From contig NC_083565.1 of assembly GCF_019925205.1 (NCBI RefSeq), positions 34,376,241 through 34,440,240 on the forward strand: 64,000 nucleotides of DNA, given 5' to 3'. This DNA comes from Metopolophium dirhodum. Its lineage: Eukaryota > Arthropoda > Insecta > Hemiptera > Aphididae. Below, one piece after another: positions 22,840-34,793 of this stretch (positions are counted from its first letter, which is position 1; each line of letters opens with the position of its first letter). The position numbers and the translations under genes were made by a program. The notes beneath the pieces are model-generated. The model had not been told where the DNA came from, did no database searches, and saw only the letters and a program-made list of their open reading frames with translations.

Positions 22840-23990
22840 TTTTCTTCGGGCAAGTATCCGGTGGGGCACATGTAAACCCCGCCAGGAAAATAAAATAGGT
22901 AAAATTGGGTTCATGTAAACTCTGCCAGTGAAAAAAAATCAAGGGACAGTTGTAGGTATACACTATACAATTAATATAATATACAGTTAATTATTAAACG
23001 AAAAATCATAATTTTATAATAAAAATGTATTATCGTTTTTAAATAAGTATATGCCGAAAAATAATATTAAAACTTAAAAATAAAAATAGTAATTGTTCGA
23101 ACAAATCATACAAATTGCAATAGCCAGTATTATGTTAAAAAATAATGATAGACAATTGTAATAACTAATAATCAAAAAATACGTAGGTAATATAATATTA
23201 TGACTAGGGAACGAATTTTAATTTAAATAAATATTTTTATGTAATAATAGCATCGGAAAGTTTTCGATATTATATGTATACATTTCATTTAATTTCAAGT
23301 TATCTGATGCTAATTTTATTTTAAATATTTTTAAATATTTTAGGAGAGTTAAATATTTTTTAATATTTTAGAATAATTAAATTTTTTTACAAATAAATAC
23401 ACAAATTATGTAATATTGTAGAATTTTCGTGTATATTTTAATTATTTTAATTTTAATTAATTTTAATTAATTATTTTAATTTTAATTAATTTTAATTAAT
23501 TATTTAATAATTCTATGTTATTTTCAATTTAAATATTTAAATATTATACATTTATAAATAAATATTTATTAAGTAATAAACAAATATATATTTAAATATT
23601 TTTAATTTTATACTAAATTAAAATCCGTTCCCTAATTATGACATTATATGCTATAATACTTATAATATTTTGAACTGTGAACTAAAATTATGAAGTAAAA
23701 TTTGTTAATATTCAAACCATTAAGTCTAATATAAATCCATTGTTATAACTATTTAGTATTTATAACTTTCACAACACAATAATTTTTTTTTCATTTTTTA
23801 TTTTTGAGTTTACTTAGTAGAGAAGTATCGTTTAGTTTTACATAAAGAAGGCCTTAATACTGGTGGAGTTTCCATATACCCATTACAGGTAAGAATATAA
23901 AACTGGTAGAGTTTACATTAGACCTTTTCATTACCTTTTTACCTAACCGGTATTCTGGTGGAGTTAACAATCGCCCGTCTGGAGAGAAAT
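22840..23990. mobile_element. decayed inverted-repeat element hosting a MITE
   Basis: TGTAAACTCTGCCAG and TGTAAACCCCGCCAG at 22870-22935 are mirrored by ACTGGTAGAGTTTACA and CTGGTGGAGTT at 23860-23970. The ends are GGGCAAGT-like and CGCCCGTCT-like. The arms are imperfect and target duplications were not found. The 426-bp MITE at 23207-23632 is inserted inside. Confidence 0.45.
23207..23632. mobile_element. MITE with GGGAACG termini and TA target
   Basis: GGGAACGAATTTTAATTTAA at the left is matched by TAAATTAAAATCCGTTCCC at the right with one mismatch. TA flanks both ends (23205-23206 and 23633-23634). The AT-rich centre includes a TTTTAATTAA tandem run (about 23440-23505). Tc1/mariner-like by target only. 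Confidence 0.75.
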
Positions 23991-24044
23991 ACCCCCTCCT
24001 GTGCATGGCATATACCTACAGGTGCCCACTAATAAATTTGCTAA

Positions 24045-24145
24045 ACCAAATCATACGTGTTTACTAACCTACAATTTCCTCCCCTACAAACAAAAACAAA
24101 CAGCTCATAGCCATAGTTGCCGGGCTTCATGATCAATAAAAAAAT
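24045..24145 (+). repeat. decayed 3' part of the SINE-like repeat
   Basis: ACGTGTTTACTAACCTAC, the CTCATAGCC segment and GCCGGGCTTCATGATCAATAAAAAAA correspond to the 3' half of the copies at 38433 and 54476, including the A-rich tail. Confidence 0.5.
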
Positions 24146-24300
24146 AATATAGGTACTTATAGTCTTCCGCCACTATAATACTATAATAGTATGTTCTAAG
24201 AAACAGCTTTGGACGTTCAAATCACAATTTTTATAACACAATGTCCAAGGTATGGTTTTAGATACAACGCCTGCCAGTACACCACATATAAAAACTGATT

Positions 24301-25196
24301 CCGGCATAGATACGGTCGGCACAGATACGTACGGTCACTCTTTTTTTATACCTACCTATAATGGGCTATGAACTGGTTTTACAATACTAACATAATAATA
24401 ATAATTTTAAACAATATTTTTTTAATATAATACAATAAACTACAACTTTCATTCGCACTTTTACAAGCTTAGGACTGTCAATAAATAAAATATCTACTGC
24501 TGTGCTTAAGTTTTTTTTTAAAAATATTTATTAAAAATTATTATGATATTTAACTATAAATTTTATAGAGATATGTTAGTTAATTGTTACGGTTTATAAA
24601 GTAAGTTTTTAAACAAACGGAAGAATTTTTAGACATTTTCTGAAGTTTCTGTCCTCTTCATATGATTTTAATGTTTTGTCAATTCTAATGTCGAGTTCCA
24701 TCTAACATGTTTTCCTTTTCTTTCCTTCTAAATTTAAAAAAATGTCGATTAAACAATAAGTCTCCATGCTCAGCTTCTAATTTGAGACATTTGCATAGAG
24801 CTTAAAAAGTTAATCAAGGTCTATTAATTAGCTTGTTCAATCTGCTGTTCCAACCTTCAACAACATTATTCGTCCTGTGTCTTTTTTGGTACCTAACAAT
24901 TCCATAGATTCTTGGATATTATTTGATTTTTGAACCACTGTTCTACAAAATATTCATGAAATAATTAAATAATTAAAGTTTTTCATTATTAGGACTGCTT
25001 TCCATAATTATTAGCCAACCTTCGTCAATATCTTGAAGTGGAATAAGAGCTAAATAATAATTACTATAATTATTTACATTTTATATTATTGTGTCAGTAT
25101 TGTAAAACTAGTTCATAGGTATAAAAAAATAGTGACCGCAAATGCCACCAAAAAGGTATCGACCGCAAATGTGCCAACCGCATCTGTGCCGACACC
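24301..25196 (-). mobile_element. MULE deletion derivative
   Basis: TCGGCACAGATACG at the left is mirrored by CGCATCTGTGCCGACAC at the right. Both are followed inward by GGTCACT..TTTTTTTATACCTA and CTATGAACT.GTTTTACAATACT.ACA, so the arms are about 100 bp with an indel. The interior holds a degenerate minus-strand transposase C-terminus (24600-24950). Confidence 0.65.
24600..24950 (-). pseudogene. MULE transposase C-terminal remnant
   Basis: The minus-strand frame reads GIVRYQKRHRTNNVVEGWNS then RLNKLINRP, followed by a stop. RTNN.VEGWN.RLN is the conserved E-containing block of a MULE transposase group common in insects. No catalytic D blocks precede it. It lies inside the inverted repeats of the element at 24301-25196. 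Confidence 0.6.
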
Positions 25197-25281
25197 GTCA
25201 GACTGCAGTGATCACCGAACCGGACCTTCACCTGCCGTAGATTTAAGTACTTTTAAGTTCCCCCTAAATTGTGATTGCCCC

Positions 25282-25625
25282 CTGTGATCATTGCATCAGA
25301 CCAATCATACCCTGGCCCCATATTTAAACTGCAACGTCCTTTATCCGTTTTTACCACTTTTCTCCCATCGTTTCTCGTTTGTTGTCTGCCGCCGCCATGT
25401 GGATTCGCGTCGTGGGCATATTAAGTTGTCTATGTATCGGAAATCTAGAGGCACATTAAGTTGCCTATATACCGGAAATCTAGGGGCACCCCGAAATTTA
25501 CACCGTCGACCAAAGTCGACTGGTCCTTCACCGAACACCCCTCGATTATCAAACAGCAAGTATAGTATTTATATCATCTATATTGTTTGCTGGTAAAATA
25601 TTAATAAACAAATGTGATACAGCAA
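25282..25625 (+). repeat. LTR-like segment with internal duplication
   Basis: CCAAT (25299), TATTTAAA (about 25320) and AATAAA (about 25602) are spaced as in a retrotransposon LTR or a short promoter. A 30-bp unit beginning ATTAAGTTG and containing CGGAAATCTAG occurs twice in a row (about 25420-25490). No second LTR, primer site or coding region was found. Confidence 0.3.
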
Positions 25626-25677
25626 GAATGGACAAAGCTAATGCTCTCATTTTTTAATTAGCCTTCATAATTTTGAA

Positions 25678-25950
25678 TTATTTCTGAACCAAGTGTTCAA
25701 TATCTTTACATATCTTGATTATATTATCAATGTGAGAATTATTAACACAAGTAAGTTGAATCATTATTTCTTTTTTTTTTCCTCTGGTGGATTTCTCAAT
25801 CTTAGATATCTTGGACTGATGTTCTAAGATACTCTTGAAACATTGCTTTTCCAAACAAAATATAATATCATATAGCAGATATTTAGCAGTATTGCGAAGT
25901 TCAGATAAATTAAAAATAGAATTATTTTCAGAACTAATATTGGCATCCAA
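25678..25950 (-). other. unrecognised 90-codon frame
   Basis: A lysine- and isoleucine-rich frame without recognised motif lies between transposon fragments. It may be a remnant of the hAT-type gene at 26400-26560 or chance. No splice logic was found. Confidence 0.2.
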
Positions 25951-26032
25951 TAAATTATCATTTTTCTTGATACAATGAATAATGATTGTTATTTCTGCCT
26001 TTCCTCACCATTTAAAAAGTTGGTTAAATGCA

Positions 26033-26116
26033 TAGGCGTAACTAGAGCTTATATTTTGTGAAGGCTAAAAGTACCATGACGACACGGGTCTGAAGGGGCT
26101 ACGCCCCCACACCCCC
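26033..26116. repeat. repeat terminus with GCGTAACTAG and GGGGCTACGCCCCC
   Basis: AGGCGTAACTAGAGC is followed 60 bp on by GGGGCTACGCCCCCACACCCCC. The combination marks the end of a dispersed insect repeat. A related GGCGTAACCAAAGGGGG lies at 49386. Confidence 0.4.
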
Positions 26117-26399
26117 ATATCCACTGTAATTCACATCAACAATACATATACATATACAAATTCAACTCTATAATTTTAATACAAATTGTCTGTCTTTAGT
26201 ATAGTACACTTCTAAAATGTATTCATTATTTAACGAGGTAACAACATCTCTCTCGATATTCAGCACTGCCAAATTTATGAAACGGCTTAGTAGCATACTG
26301 GTTCATAACCAATTTTGGATACGCCTCATAGAAGAAAACTATCTTTTCCAAGTGGCTGACCTTATGGGAATACTTATTGCTACTTTGATTTGTAGATAA

Positions 26400-26560
26400 A
26401 AGTCTTTAATTTTAGATTGGACTCCATTAATATAACCTGACATGACACTTGTACCGTCATATGACTGGGCAATAATCTTAGTAGCATTATAGCGAGGATG
26501 AAGGCATTTTAGACAATGGATTGTGCTGTATTTCCCCTCAAATTTGTTGAAATATACAAT
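26400..26560 (-). pseudogene. hAT (ZMYM1-like) transposase scrap
   Basis: The minus frame reads KCLHPRYNATKIIAQSYDGT then SVMSGYINGVQSKIKDF. SYDG.S.MSG..NGVQ..IK is the conserved second-aspartate block of hAT transposases with a ZMYM1/DUF4371 architecture. The following HC..H.LNLV block is not recoverable in frame. Confidence 0.55.
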
Positions 26561-26564
26561 TAAT

Positions 26565-26910
26565 ATTAGTTTAATATTAATTTGACACGTGTGTAAAATT
26601 TAGTATCTAGCTATACCGAGTATAAGACTCACTCTCTATACGGATGTAACATCACCTCGGTTGTGGATATATATATAGGGCCTTGGAAGTATGTAATACT
26701 CACTTAAACAGGCACCGTCATACAGTGCGTATATGGTGTGTGTGTGTACTGTCACAGTCAAATAGTCCAGTTGTACGTTATTATATATTATACCTCAGCA
26801 TAATCATATTGTCGTGTTATTATTCATTTATACTAATACTAAAGTCATTAGTCCGTCAAGCTTCACTTTCAACGAATTAAAATAATTTTTTACCATTATA
26901 ATTTATAATG
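26565..26910 (+). repeat. possible solo LTR
   Basis: A stretch of more balanced composition has TATATATATAGGGCC (about 26667) followed by CTTGGAAGTATG and a TG-rich part (GTGTGTGTGTAC). This resembles a Copia-type LTR promoter. No partner LTR or target duplication was seen. Confidence 0.25.
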
Positions 26911-27589
26911 TCTACTGATGGTTAATATAATGTTGCACTAAGTAACAAAAAAATACAGAACTGTACCACGCCTCAATAAAAACACCAACCAAATAGTATA
27001 CAAACGAAAAATAGGACAGTGAGCAATGTACATTATAAGTGTATTCAAATTCAACGATAGGAATTTTATACTTTTGCCCTAACTCCCCCAAAATAAGTAT
27101 ATACCAGATAGGTTTATGCATGTATAGTAACATTTATTATTAATGTCAATTTTCCTATAGATAAAATATGTTTCTAACTATTTTTTTAAACAAATTTTGA
27201 TAATTTTTGTAATAATAATATATTTATATATTTTTTTTTATTCATTTTTTTTTTTATTTTTATCATTTTTAGGTAAATTTTTAGGTAATAATTAATTTAA
27301 ACAGTGGGAAAAAATATCGACAGGAAATATCAATATTACCTACATATTTACTGTCAATGTATATTATAAATTAAAATGCATTAAGCCCCCCCTCCCCCCA
27401 TTGTATCTACCATGATTTTAGTATTCAGTATTGTATATCATATTATTATGATAAGGTATCAAACAGAGTTTTATAAATTACAACAAGCCCTATATAAATA
27501 TGATAACTGTGATATAACTAGTATAACTACCTAGTTTTTAATTATAAACTATTATTGTTTATTTATTTAGTATTTATTTATTTGTTCAT

Positions 27590-28540
27590 TTTAGATTCTG
27601 AGTTGAATGTTTTGTTTTTACAATGATGTGTGTTTTTTTTAAATTTTTTTATCTTTTGTCACCTTTTATTTTTTAGGACAAGAAAACTGTTTCGATTTTC
27701 TTCAACAGTATCTTGTTTGATGGGAAAGTGAATCTAGTTGGCACATTCGGGAGGTCAAAATTTCAAATATCCAATAGTTTTCAAAAGCACCGGTAAAAAC
27801 AAGATAAAACTTGGAAAAACGAGAAATTTTACGCAAAATTGATATTCCACAAAATTTATTTTGGTTTTTGGTAACTCTAAAATTAATGGTCGTAGATACA
27901 TGCAATTTTTACTGGTTGTTTATATTAGCGTTTTCTATATACATTATCAAAATATTTTGATTTGTTTTGAACTGTTCAGGAACATTTTCAGTTTCGAAAT
28001 TTTTTAGTTTTTTTTCTACGAATTTCAATAAAATTTTATTTGTTGGGTAATGAAGCTTGAAAATTGAATACAAGGCTCCTAATATATTATTACAATGACA
28101 GTTGTAAAAGATTAAAAACACATAGTCGACATTTTTTTTATAAGCATTTAAAGTTCGAAATTTTACAAAAGGCGTAAAAATCATGAAAATGTGCAAATTA
28201 TTTTGAGTTGAGAATTCATGAAATTTTTTTTTTTTAAATCTAAGATTTTAAAATGTAATACAAGATTCTTCATAAGTTTGACTACCTTATCAAACAAAAA
28301 ATGTCTACAAGCAAATAAAATTAAATTTTTATGAGCGTTTGAAGTTAATTATTTATTTTCTAATTTTGTTGTAATTCAAAAGCGATTAACTATAGATACT
28401 TGAGATTTATATCATATTATTATGTTAACCTTCTCATTTTCTATACATCATACAATTTTTAAAATATTTTGACTAGTTTTGAGCTGTTTACGAGAAAAGT
28501 GTGAAAATTTAATACAAGTCACCCCATATAGCATTAAATA
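27590..28540 (+). repeat. dispersed repeat, left part of a split copy
   Basis: The head TTTTAGATTCTGAG at 27592 is followed by the same blocks as at 5905 (GGACA...TTTCTTCAACAGTA, GTGAATCTAGTTGGCAC). The interior TTTGTTGGGTAATGAAGCTTG segment recurs in altered form to about 28520. The matching tail is at 35640-36060 beyond the CACTA-like element, which suggests the element inserted here. Confidence 0.6.
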
Positions 28541-29054
28541 TTCTTATCAGACGATATGATTATACTTTTTAGAATGTTCATATATGTGAAGGATATCCGC
28601 CAATATACCTTAGATATTCAAAGAATATTACTAGAAACTTACTATGTCTCACCTCAGATTTACTTAGATAATACTTTATATATCTGAAAACATATTCATT
28701 ACATATCTGTAAACATATTCAATAGATATCTGTAGACAATATCCAAAAAATGTTCATAGTATATTCCACTAAAATCCTCAAACATATCTCATGTATATCC
28801 AGAGGAACTAGGCATGAACGCAAGGGATGTTGTTAACCCCCACCCCCCCCAAAAAAAAAATTGTTCCTACTACTACTTAATTTAATAAAATAATAATCAA
28901 AATTAAGAAATTAAAAAAGAAGGCCTTTATTAAAAACAAATAATTAAAAATTATGTAACAATTATTATAATTATATAATATATTATAATATAATTACAAA
29001 TTATAAAATTATAAAATACATAATATAAATACAAATTATATTACTAAATATTAT

Positions 29055-29448
29055 AGTAGGTATGTACAGTAAAAATAAATAAAGTATAAGGGTTAATAAA
29101 AAAACATTCTTTCTTACTTGAAAAAATGATTAAAAATCATGAAACAGATATTATAACTATATAAATTATAATAAGATATAACGATTCAGTCCTTTAGTGA
29201 AAAAAAAACCTAATATAATATAATATAAGCTAATGTAATATTTTTACAAATAATATAATAATTATATTATTATATATTATAATATTATGTATAGTAAAAA
29301 TGAATAAAATATATAAGGGTAAATAAAAAAAATCTTTCTTATATGAAAAAAATGATTAAAAATCATGTAACAAAATATTATACCTATATACAGTATAATA
29401 ATAAAAAAAAAAGTCCTTCAGTGAAAAAAAAAAACTTAATATAACAAG
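29055..29448 (-). repeat. two direct repeats of about 225 bp, 3' of the DUF4806 gene
   Basis: The segment from GTA.GTA.AGTAAAAAT to GTCCTT.AGTGAAAAAAAA occurs at about 29058 and again at about 29285, with an older trace at 28905-28960. On the minus strand it lies directly after the stop codon of the DUF4806 gene and may form its 3' UTR. Confidence 0.6.
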
Positions 29449-32413
29449 TTATAAATTATTAGTTGTACTTGGAGTTTTCATTCTTTCTTTTGCTTTAGCC
29501 AGCCAAGTACCAGCCAAACTTTCTAAATTTTTGTCCGTTTCTTCCTTGTACTTAAGTTTTACTGCACCTTTAACAAAACAATATTTTTATTTAATAATTT
29601 TTATAAATCATACTTTAAATTATTATTTATTTGATTACAAAAATTAATTTAATTAATTAAATCTAATTTTTCATTTAATAATGTTTTAATATTTATTGAA
29701 AAATGAAAATGTTGTTACTATAGAACAATGGTTTAACTTGACATTAATTAATACATTTATTTTACTAAATTCCCGTGAATTAATTTTATAAATACATAGT
29801 AATAAACTGTTTTATAAGTGAACATACATTTAATTTAATTAAGTACTAAAAAAATGGTGCAAAGCAATTAGGTATTTATATTTTATATAGTCATTTAATG
29901 TATACATATTTCTTATTGTGACTTCTATACAAACCTATGAATTACTTCAAATAAAAAAATGATATTATCTGCACTTCATTAGTTTATGGATTATCAAGAG
30001 AATATTTTAAGGTTATTGAGCATCATTTTTATTAACTTATAAAAGTTTATAATTATTACTTTTTCTAAAATCCATAAATTGTTTTAAGTGTGTTGCCACT
30101 GTCCAACTTTACAATATTATACATCATATAATACTATTATTAAATATTATCAAAATTAATTATCAATATAAAATATGGCTGCTACTACCTACGCTCATGT
30201 TGTATTTATGTAAGTTTATTTATAAATGAAGTTCTTTAAATTTAATTAAAAATGCATAGTAAATCGTACACATAATGATATTTTAAAATATAATTTTATA
30301 AATTATAAAATTATGCAATGTAATTGTAATTAGCCACATATTTCTGTATTGCTCATTAATTAGTTTAAACTGTCTACAACCATACATATACATTGTACTA
30401 TGTGAATGAAATGGAATAACAAGATCTACTTAAACAGTAAAATGGTTTCAGAAGAAAATAAATTTTGATAATATTTAAAATATTAAAAAATTATTATTAC
30501 TTTTTACTAAATCAGCAAAGCTTGTAGTTGCAAAACTTAATTTTTTTTGCCGTCCAAACCAACTATATTGTTCAGCTATTTCATCAGTTAAAACTTTTTT
30601 TAGAATGCGCCTTAAAAGTTCACCAAATGATAATCCACCTATAAGAGATAGATTTTTAACCTAAACAAAAAAATAATGCTATAATTAGATTAAATTTAAG
30701 TATTTAACCATAGAATGTAATATTGAAACTCATTATTCTAAATTAATAGAAATATTTTATGAATTTTTTTAATAGATTAGATTTTTAAAAGCAATAGTAA
30801 ATTATTACCATTAAACCATTAATTATGTCATAATAAAGTAGTTACTTGATGAAAATTTATTTAAAGTTATGAATATTGTACTAATATAATTATGTTTTTT
30901 TAAATCATGATAAATGGTTTACCAAATAATAATTGGTGTGTGTATTATTAACTATGATTATTTAAATAAAAATATACTGATCATGTTCAGGGACAATAAT
31001 GAAAGTTTTAGACATCTCATAACTGTAATTTAATTAGAATTTGTAAACTATGAATTTATTAATAAATATTTGAATCTAAAAATGTATTTTTAATACAAAT
31101 ACATTAACAATGGAAATGTTAGATGATCAATGGATATTCTGTTATATATTATATATTTAATGATGACAATAACTAAGAATAAAACACCAGATAAATCAAA
31201 AACTCACCAGTGCATCATAAACATCATTTTTTAATAATTTTAGTTGCTTCACTTCATGATCTAATTCGTTGAAATTTTCCAAAGAAGTAATTGGGAATTT
31301 GCTATATATGATGTCTTCTTCCTTATTTTTGTCTGTATCAACGTTACTTGTTGATGTTACATTGGAAGTGTTGTTGACTATGTATTGAATATTTTCCAAG
31401 TATTTAATTTGCTCTTTTTGGTGAATTCCTATACTTATAAGTAATCGCGAAGTGTCTGACTGCCATTTCTCAACAACTAAAATTTCATATAATTGTATAT
31501 AGATAAATACAATCAATGAATCAAATTAAAAGTATTTTGGCTAGATATACTTACTTGTATATAGTTTAATTTGTTCATCTCTCAGGTACTCAAATTCTAC
31601 AAAAAAAAAAAAAACCAAACAATATTAGTTTTTATAATAATAAACTAGAACAAATCAAACTAGATCTTCCACAAAATGCCATTTATTTTGTTAGATAATA
31701 CCACTAATTAAATAAAAATATTTTATTACTTGTATCAATATACTTTTGAAGTTCTTCCATACTATCAATTTCACAAGTTGAATTATCAGGCAACATATTA
31801 GGAATATCTATTGGACTCATTAACAATTCACTAGCATTAAAGTTATCAGGCGGTACTAACATCATGTTGTCATCAATACAGAAACTACTATTGTCATTCA
31901 TCAAATCATCTAAGATAAATACAAATATGAAAATAATAATAACTTCCAACATAAAAAATATATTGTTATAATAGGTATATCTGTATGATAAATATTACCA
32001 AATTTTGGTGGCAATGGTATCGATTTTGTTTTCTTCTGAGTAGTGCATTCTTCGTCAGAAATGTCATCATCATATTTCGGGTTCCTTTTTTTAATTCGCT
32101 TTATTGGTTTATCTGTAAAAGATTCAGATTCAGAAATTTCTGATTCATATTGTGCTCTGCATGCTTTCTTCATAGCTGTAGTGTAGTCAACTATTTTTGT
32201 TTTTGACAATATTGTACAGTTAAATAGGTTCCATAACTTCGAAGGAGCCTCATTTAGTCGTATTGCTTCAGATACTGTGGTGTCATTATACGGAGGCCAA
32301 TAGCAATGGCATATGTCTTTGAACCAATTTACAGGCACAGCCTCAACTGTATTTTCTTCTTGAAACTTGACAATGTACCAACCAGCATTATTTAGAAAGT
32401 CTGACGGTGCCAT
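29449..32413 (-). CDS. DUF4806 protein carried by transposon, six exons, 394 aa
   Basis: Exons 31999-32413, 31730-31909, 31555-31596, 31208-31476, 30501-30660 and 29449-29567 join in one frame of 395 codons with GT..AG introns. The start is MAPSDFLNN. The N-terminal part has WYIVKFQEENTVEAVPVNWF and CHCYWPPY, the W-rich start common to this insect family. A basic/acidic linker follows (KPIKRIKKRNPK, ISDEEC), then from residue 273 FPITSLENFNELD, LIGGLSFGELLRRIL, YSWFGRQKKLSF and a tail ending TPSTTNNL, the order of DUF4806. The function of that domain is unknown. The gene lies downstream of the CACTA-like transposase on the same strand, as a second element gene. The donor of exon 5 (GTAATA) was chosen because it keeps the frame. 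Confidence 0.8.
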
Positions 32414-32630
32414 TATTAAAACAATTTCTATTGTAGACAAAAATATTAATATTTGATTTGATCATTGGTTAAGTAAGCATAACTTAGTGATATATTATTT
32501 AAAATACAGTTTTAGTATTCATATTATTATTCATATTTTATTATTTACACAATCATTATTTACATATAATAAATTAACATATTAAACACCCAATATAATA
32601 ATAATATAATATATAGATAATAAAAAAAAC

Positions 32631-34793
32631 TCACGAAGAGTGTAACAAAGGAAATACAACAAATCCATCACCAAATGGCAATCTGACCAACTTGGTTGAT
32701 ATATTATTAATATTCCAATATTCATACTTAGTACACAAATTAGATACAAAATTAATTCCAATTAAGGAAGAACGATCTGGTTTGTCATAAAAATTAGTTA
32801 TATTTAAGTATTTCTTTCCAATAACAATAGGTTTTTTAGACTGAGCCCCATAGGAAAAACTATAAATCTCTATGATTGTGTCACATTTTAATTTACAACA
32901 ACAATCATTTTTTGACAGTGTCAATTTATACAAGGGAAAAGTTAGCTCCTCATATTGTGGTCCAACACAATATTGTGTCATAATTTCATTTTGTTTAATT
33001 TTTGTTAACTTATATTCTAATGTATTTAAACTTTGATGGTTGTAGTTATTAAATGTTTTATAGGAAAAGTTCTGTGATTCTGATAATCTACAAACAATTT
33101 GAGGTAAGACATCAGAAGGCTTTCTCAATAATTTTTTTAATTGACCAAGGTAATTTTCAAAAGGAAAATTACTAAAATTGTCCAATGGCCCAAATTTTCT
33201 AACATCATTACATAAATGTAAGAGATTATGAATATTATGAACCATAAACTCTTTACAATAAATTAAACCACAACTTTTAACAAAATGATCCAATAACTTT
33301 TCAGCGTAGTCAACATACCGGCATTCTAATGCTTTATTTGATACTAAAATGGATATTGCTAAATGTAAGGTTACAAAATGATCATATTTTACTGTATCTA
33401 ATACACCTTTAAGGACTAATGGTCCTAAATAAAGAAGAAACAATCTAAATTCCGTAGCTTTAAACCTTTTAGCTTCTTTAAGCGATCGTGGCTTTTTAGA
33501 AAATTCCCTTGGAATATATTGCCTTCAAGACAGTAACCGTTCAGATATTTGGTTAACTGATACTGAGGGCAATTTATTGGAGGGCTTACCGTTGATCCAG
33601 GTTCCAACTAATAATTTTTTTACCACACCAAGAAGGACTAAATGCATATAGTCAAGTGGAACAAATGATACTAAATCTAGACTAGATATTTGAGCCAGTA
33701 TAGTTTCTCCTATATGATGGTGTTCATCAGTTTGATTTCTAAAATCTTCATTTGTTCTTTTAATAAAATTTATTTCAGGGAAACACATCCTACCGTTAAT
33801 ATATTCTCCTTCAGCTGTACACTTGGAGCAAGAGTAATAACCAGCATGTCCTTTGATCTGCAACACACTTGCTTTTGCTACTGTATCAAATAATAACATA
33901 CATATTTCAATACGAGTTGACTTTCCAGCAACCAAGATTTCTTTATCACATATATCAACAGTTTCAGAAACAAATTCTTCAAGAAAGTTATTAAAACAAC
34001 AAGGTTTTTCTTGGCCATGGCAAATACCAATTGGAAAGACAATATTATTTAGTGGTTTAAAATCTTTAACAATTCCCAGAATAGGATATAGTTGACTTCC
34101 TGAAGAGTTACTTAAAGGAAGACCATCAACATTTATAGCTAACTTAATTTTCGATGGAACAGATAATTGTTTATTAAAAATATTGTTCAAGCTATTTAAA
34201 ATACCAAAATGATAATATAATCCTGGTTTTACAACTCGCATATTTGTTGATTTAGGTGTCATTAAAAATGTCCTAGGATCTTTAGGAAGATTTTGAAATG
34301 TAGGTGTTTTCCTTAAAATTAATAGTAAGCCTTGTAAGGCGTTATGGTTAATTTTAAATTCAATGCTCCACTTTTGAAGCTTTTCAAAAATAGTTTCATT
34401 ACTAATTTCATTGGAATTATAATTATTTTTAGAACCACCTAGCTCATAATTTACAATACTTTCATCACTAGAACTTTCATCACTTTCATCACTAGAACTT
34501 TCATCACTTTCATCACTTTCATCACTACATGGTTGTACAAATGATTCACTACTATTCAAGACACAAGGCATATTTTCAATGAATTGATTATTGACACTAA
34601 GATTACTATCACCAGTATATGAATTAGATGGACTAAAATCAGATGATACTAAAGGAACATTATTACTAACTAAACTAATTTTTTCATGCTCATTGGTAGA
34701 ATTAATTATAGATTCAACTGATCTGTTTAAATCTATCAACTGATTTTTAACCAAACGGTTAAAATGTCTTTTGGAAAATGAATTTTTCTTCAT
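32631..34793 (-). pseudogene. CACTA-like transposase, one in-frame TGA
   Basis: A 720-codon frame runs from Met at 34793 to a stop at 32631 and is broken only by TGA at 33525-33527 (codon 423). The reading resumes in the same frame with RQYIPREFSKKPRSLKEAKR, which continues the family's pattern. Motifs: acidic SDES repeats (residues 90-112), KLAINVDGLPLSNSSGSQ (D223), GHAGYYSCSKC (H316, C322, C325), SFVPLDYMHLVLLGVVKK (D381, H384) and NFPFENYLGQLKKLLRK (E546). These fit a DDE transposase of the insect CACTA/EnSpm-like group. The last codons overlap GTGAGT, so a further exon is possible. The stop truncates the protein before the catalytic E. Confidence 0.75.

Noticed and set aside
26683..27133. 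Short ORFs on both strands after the LTR-like segment
   Set aside because: They lack motifs, splice logic and codon preference, and are consistent with chance.
33425..33607. 60-codon minus ORF bridging the TGA of the CACTA-like transposase
   Set aside because: It is in another frame; the true frame continues across the TGA with family-conserved residues, so no frameshift needs to be invoked.
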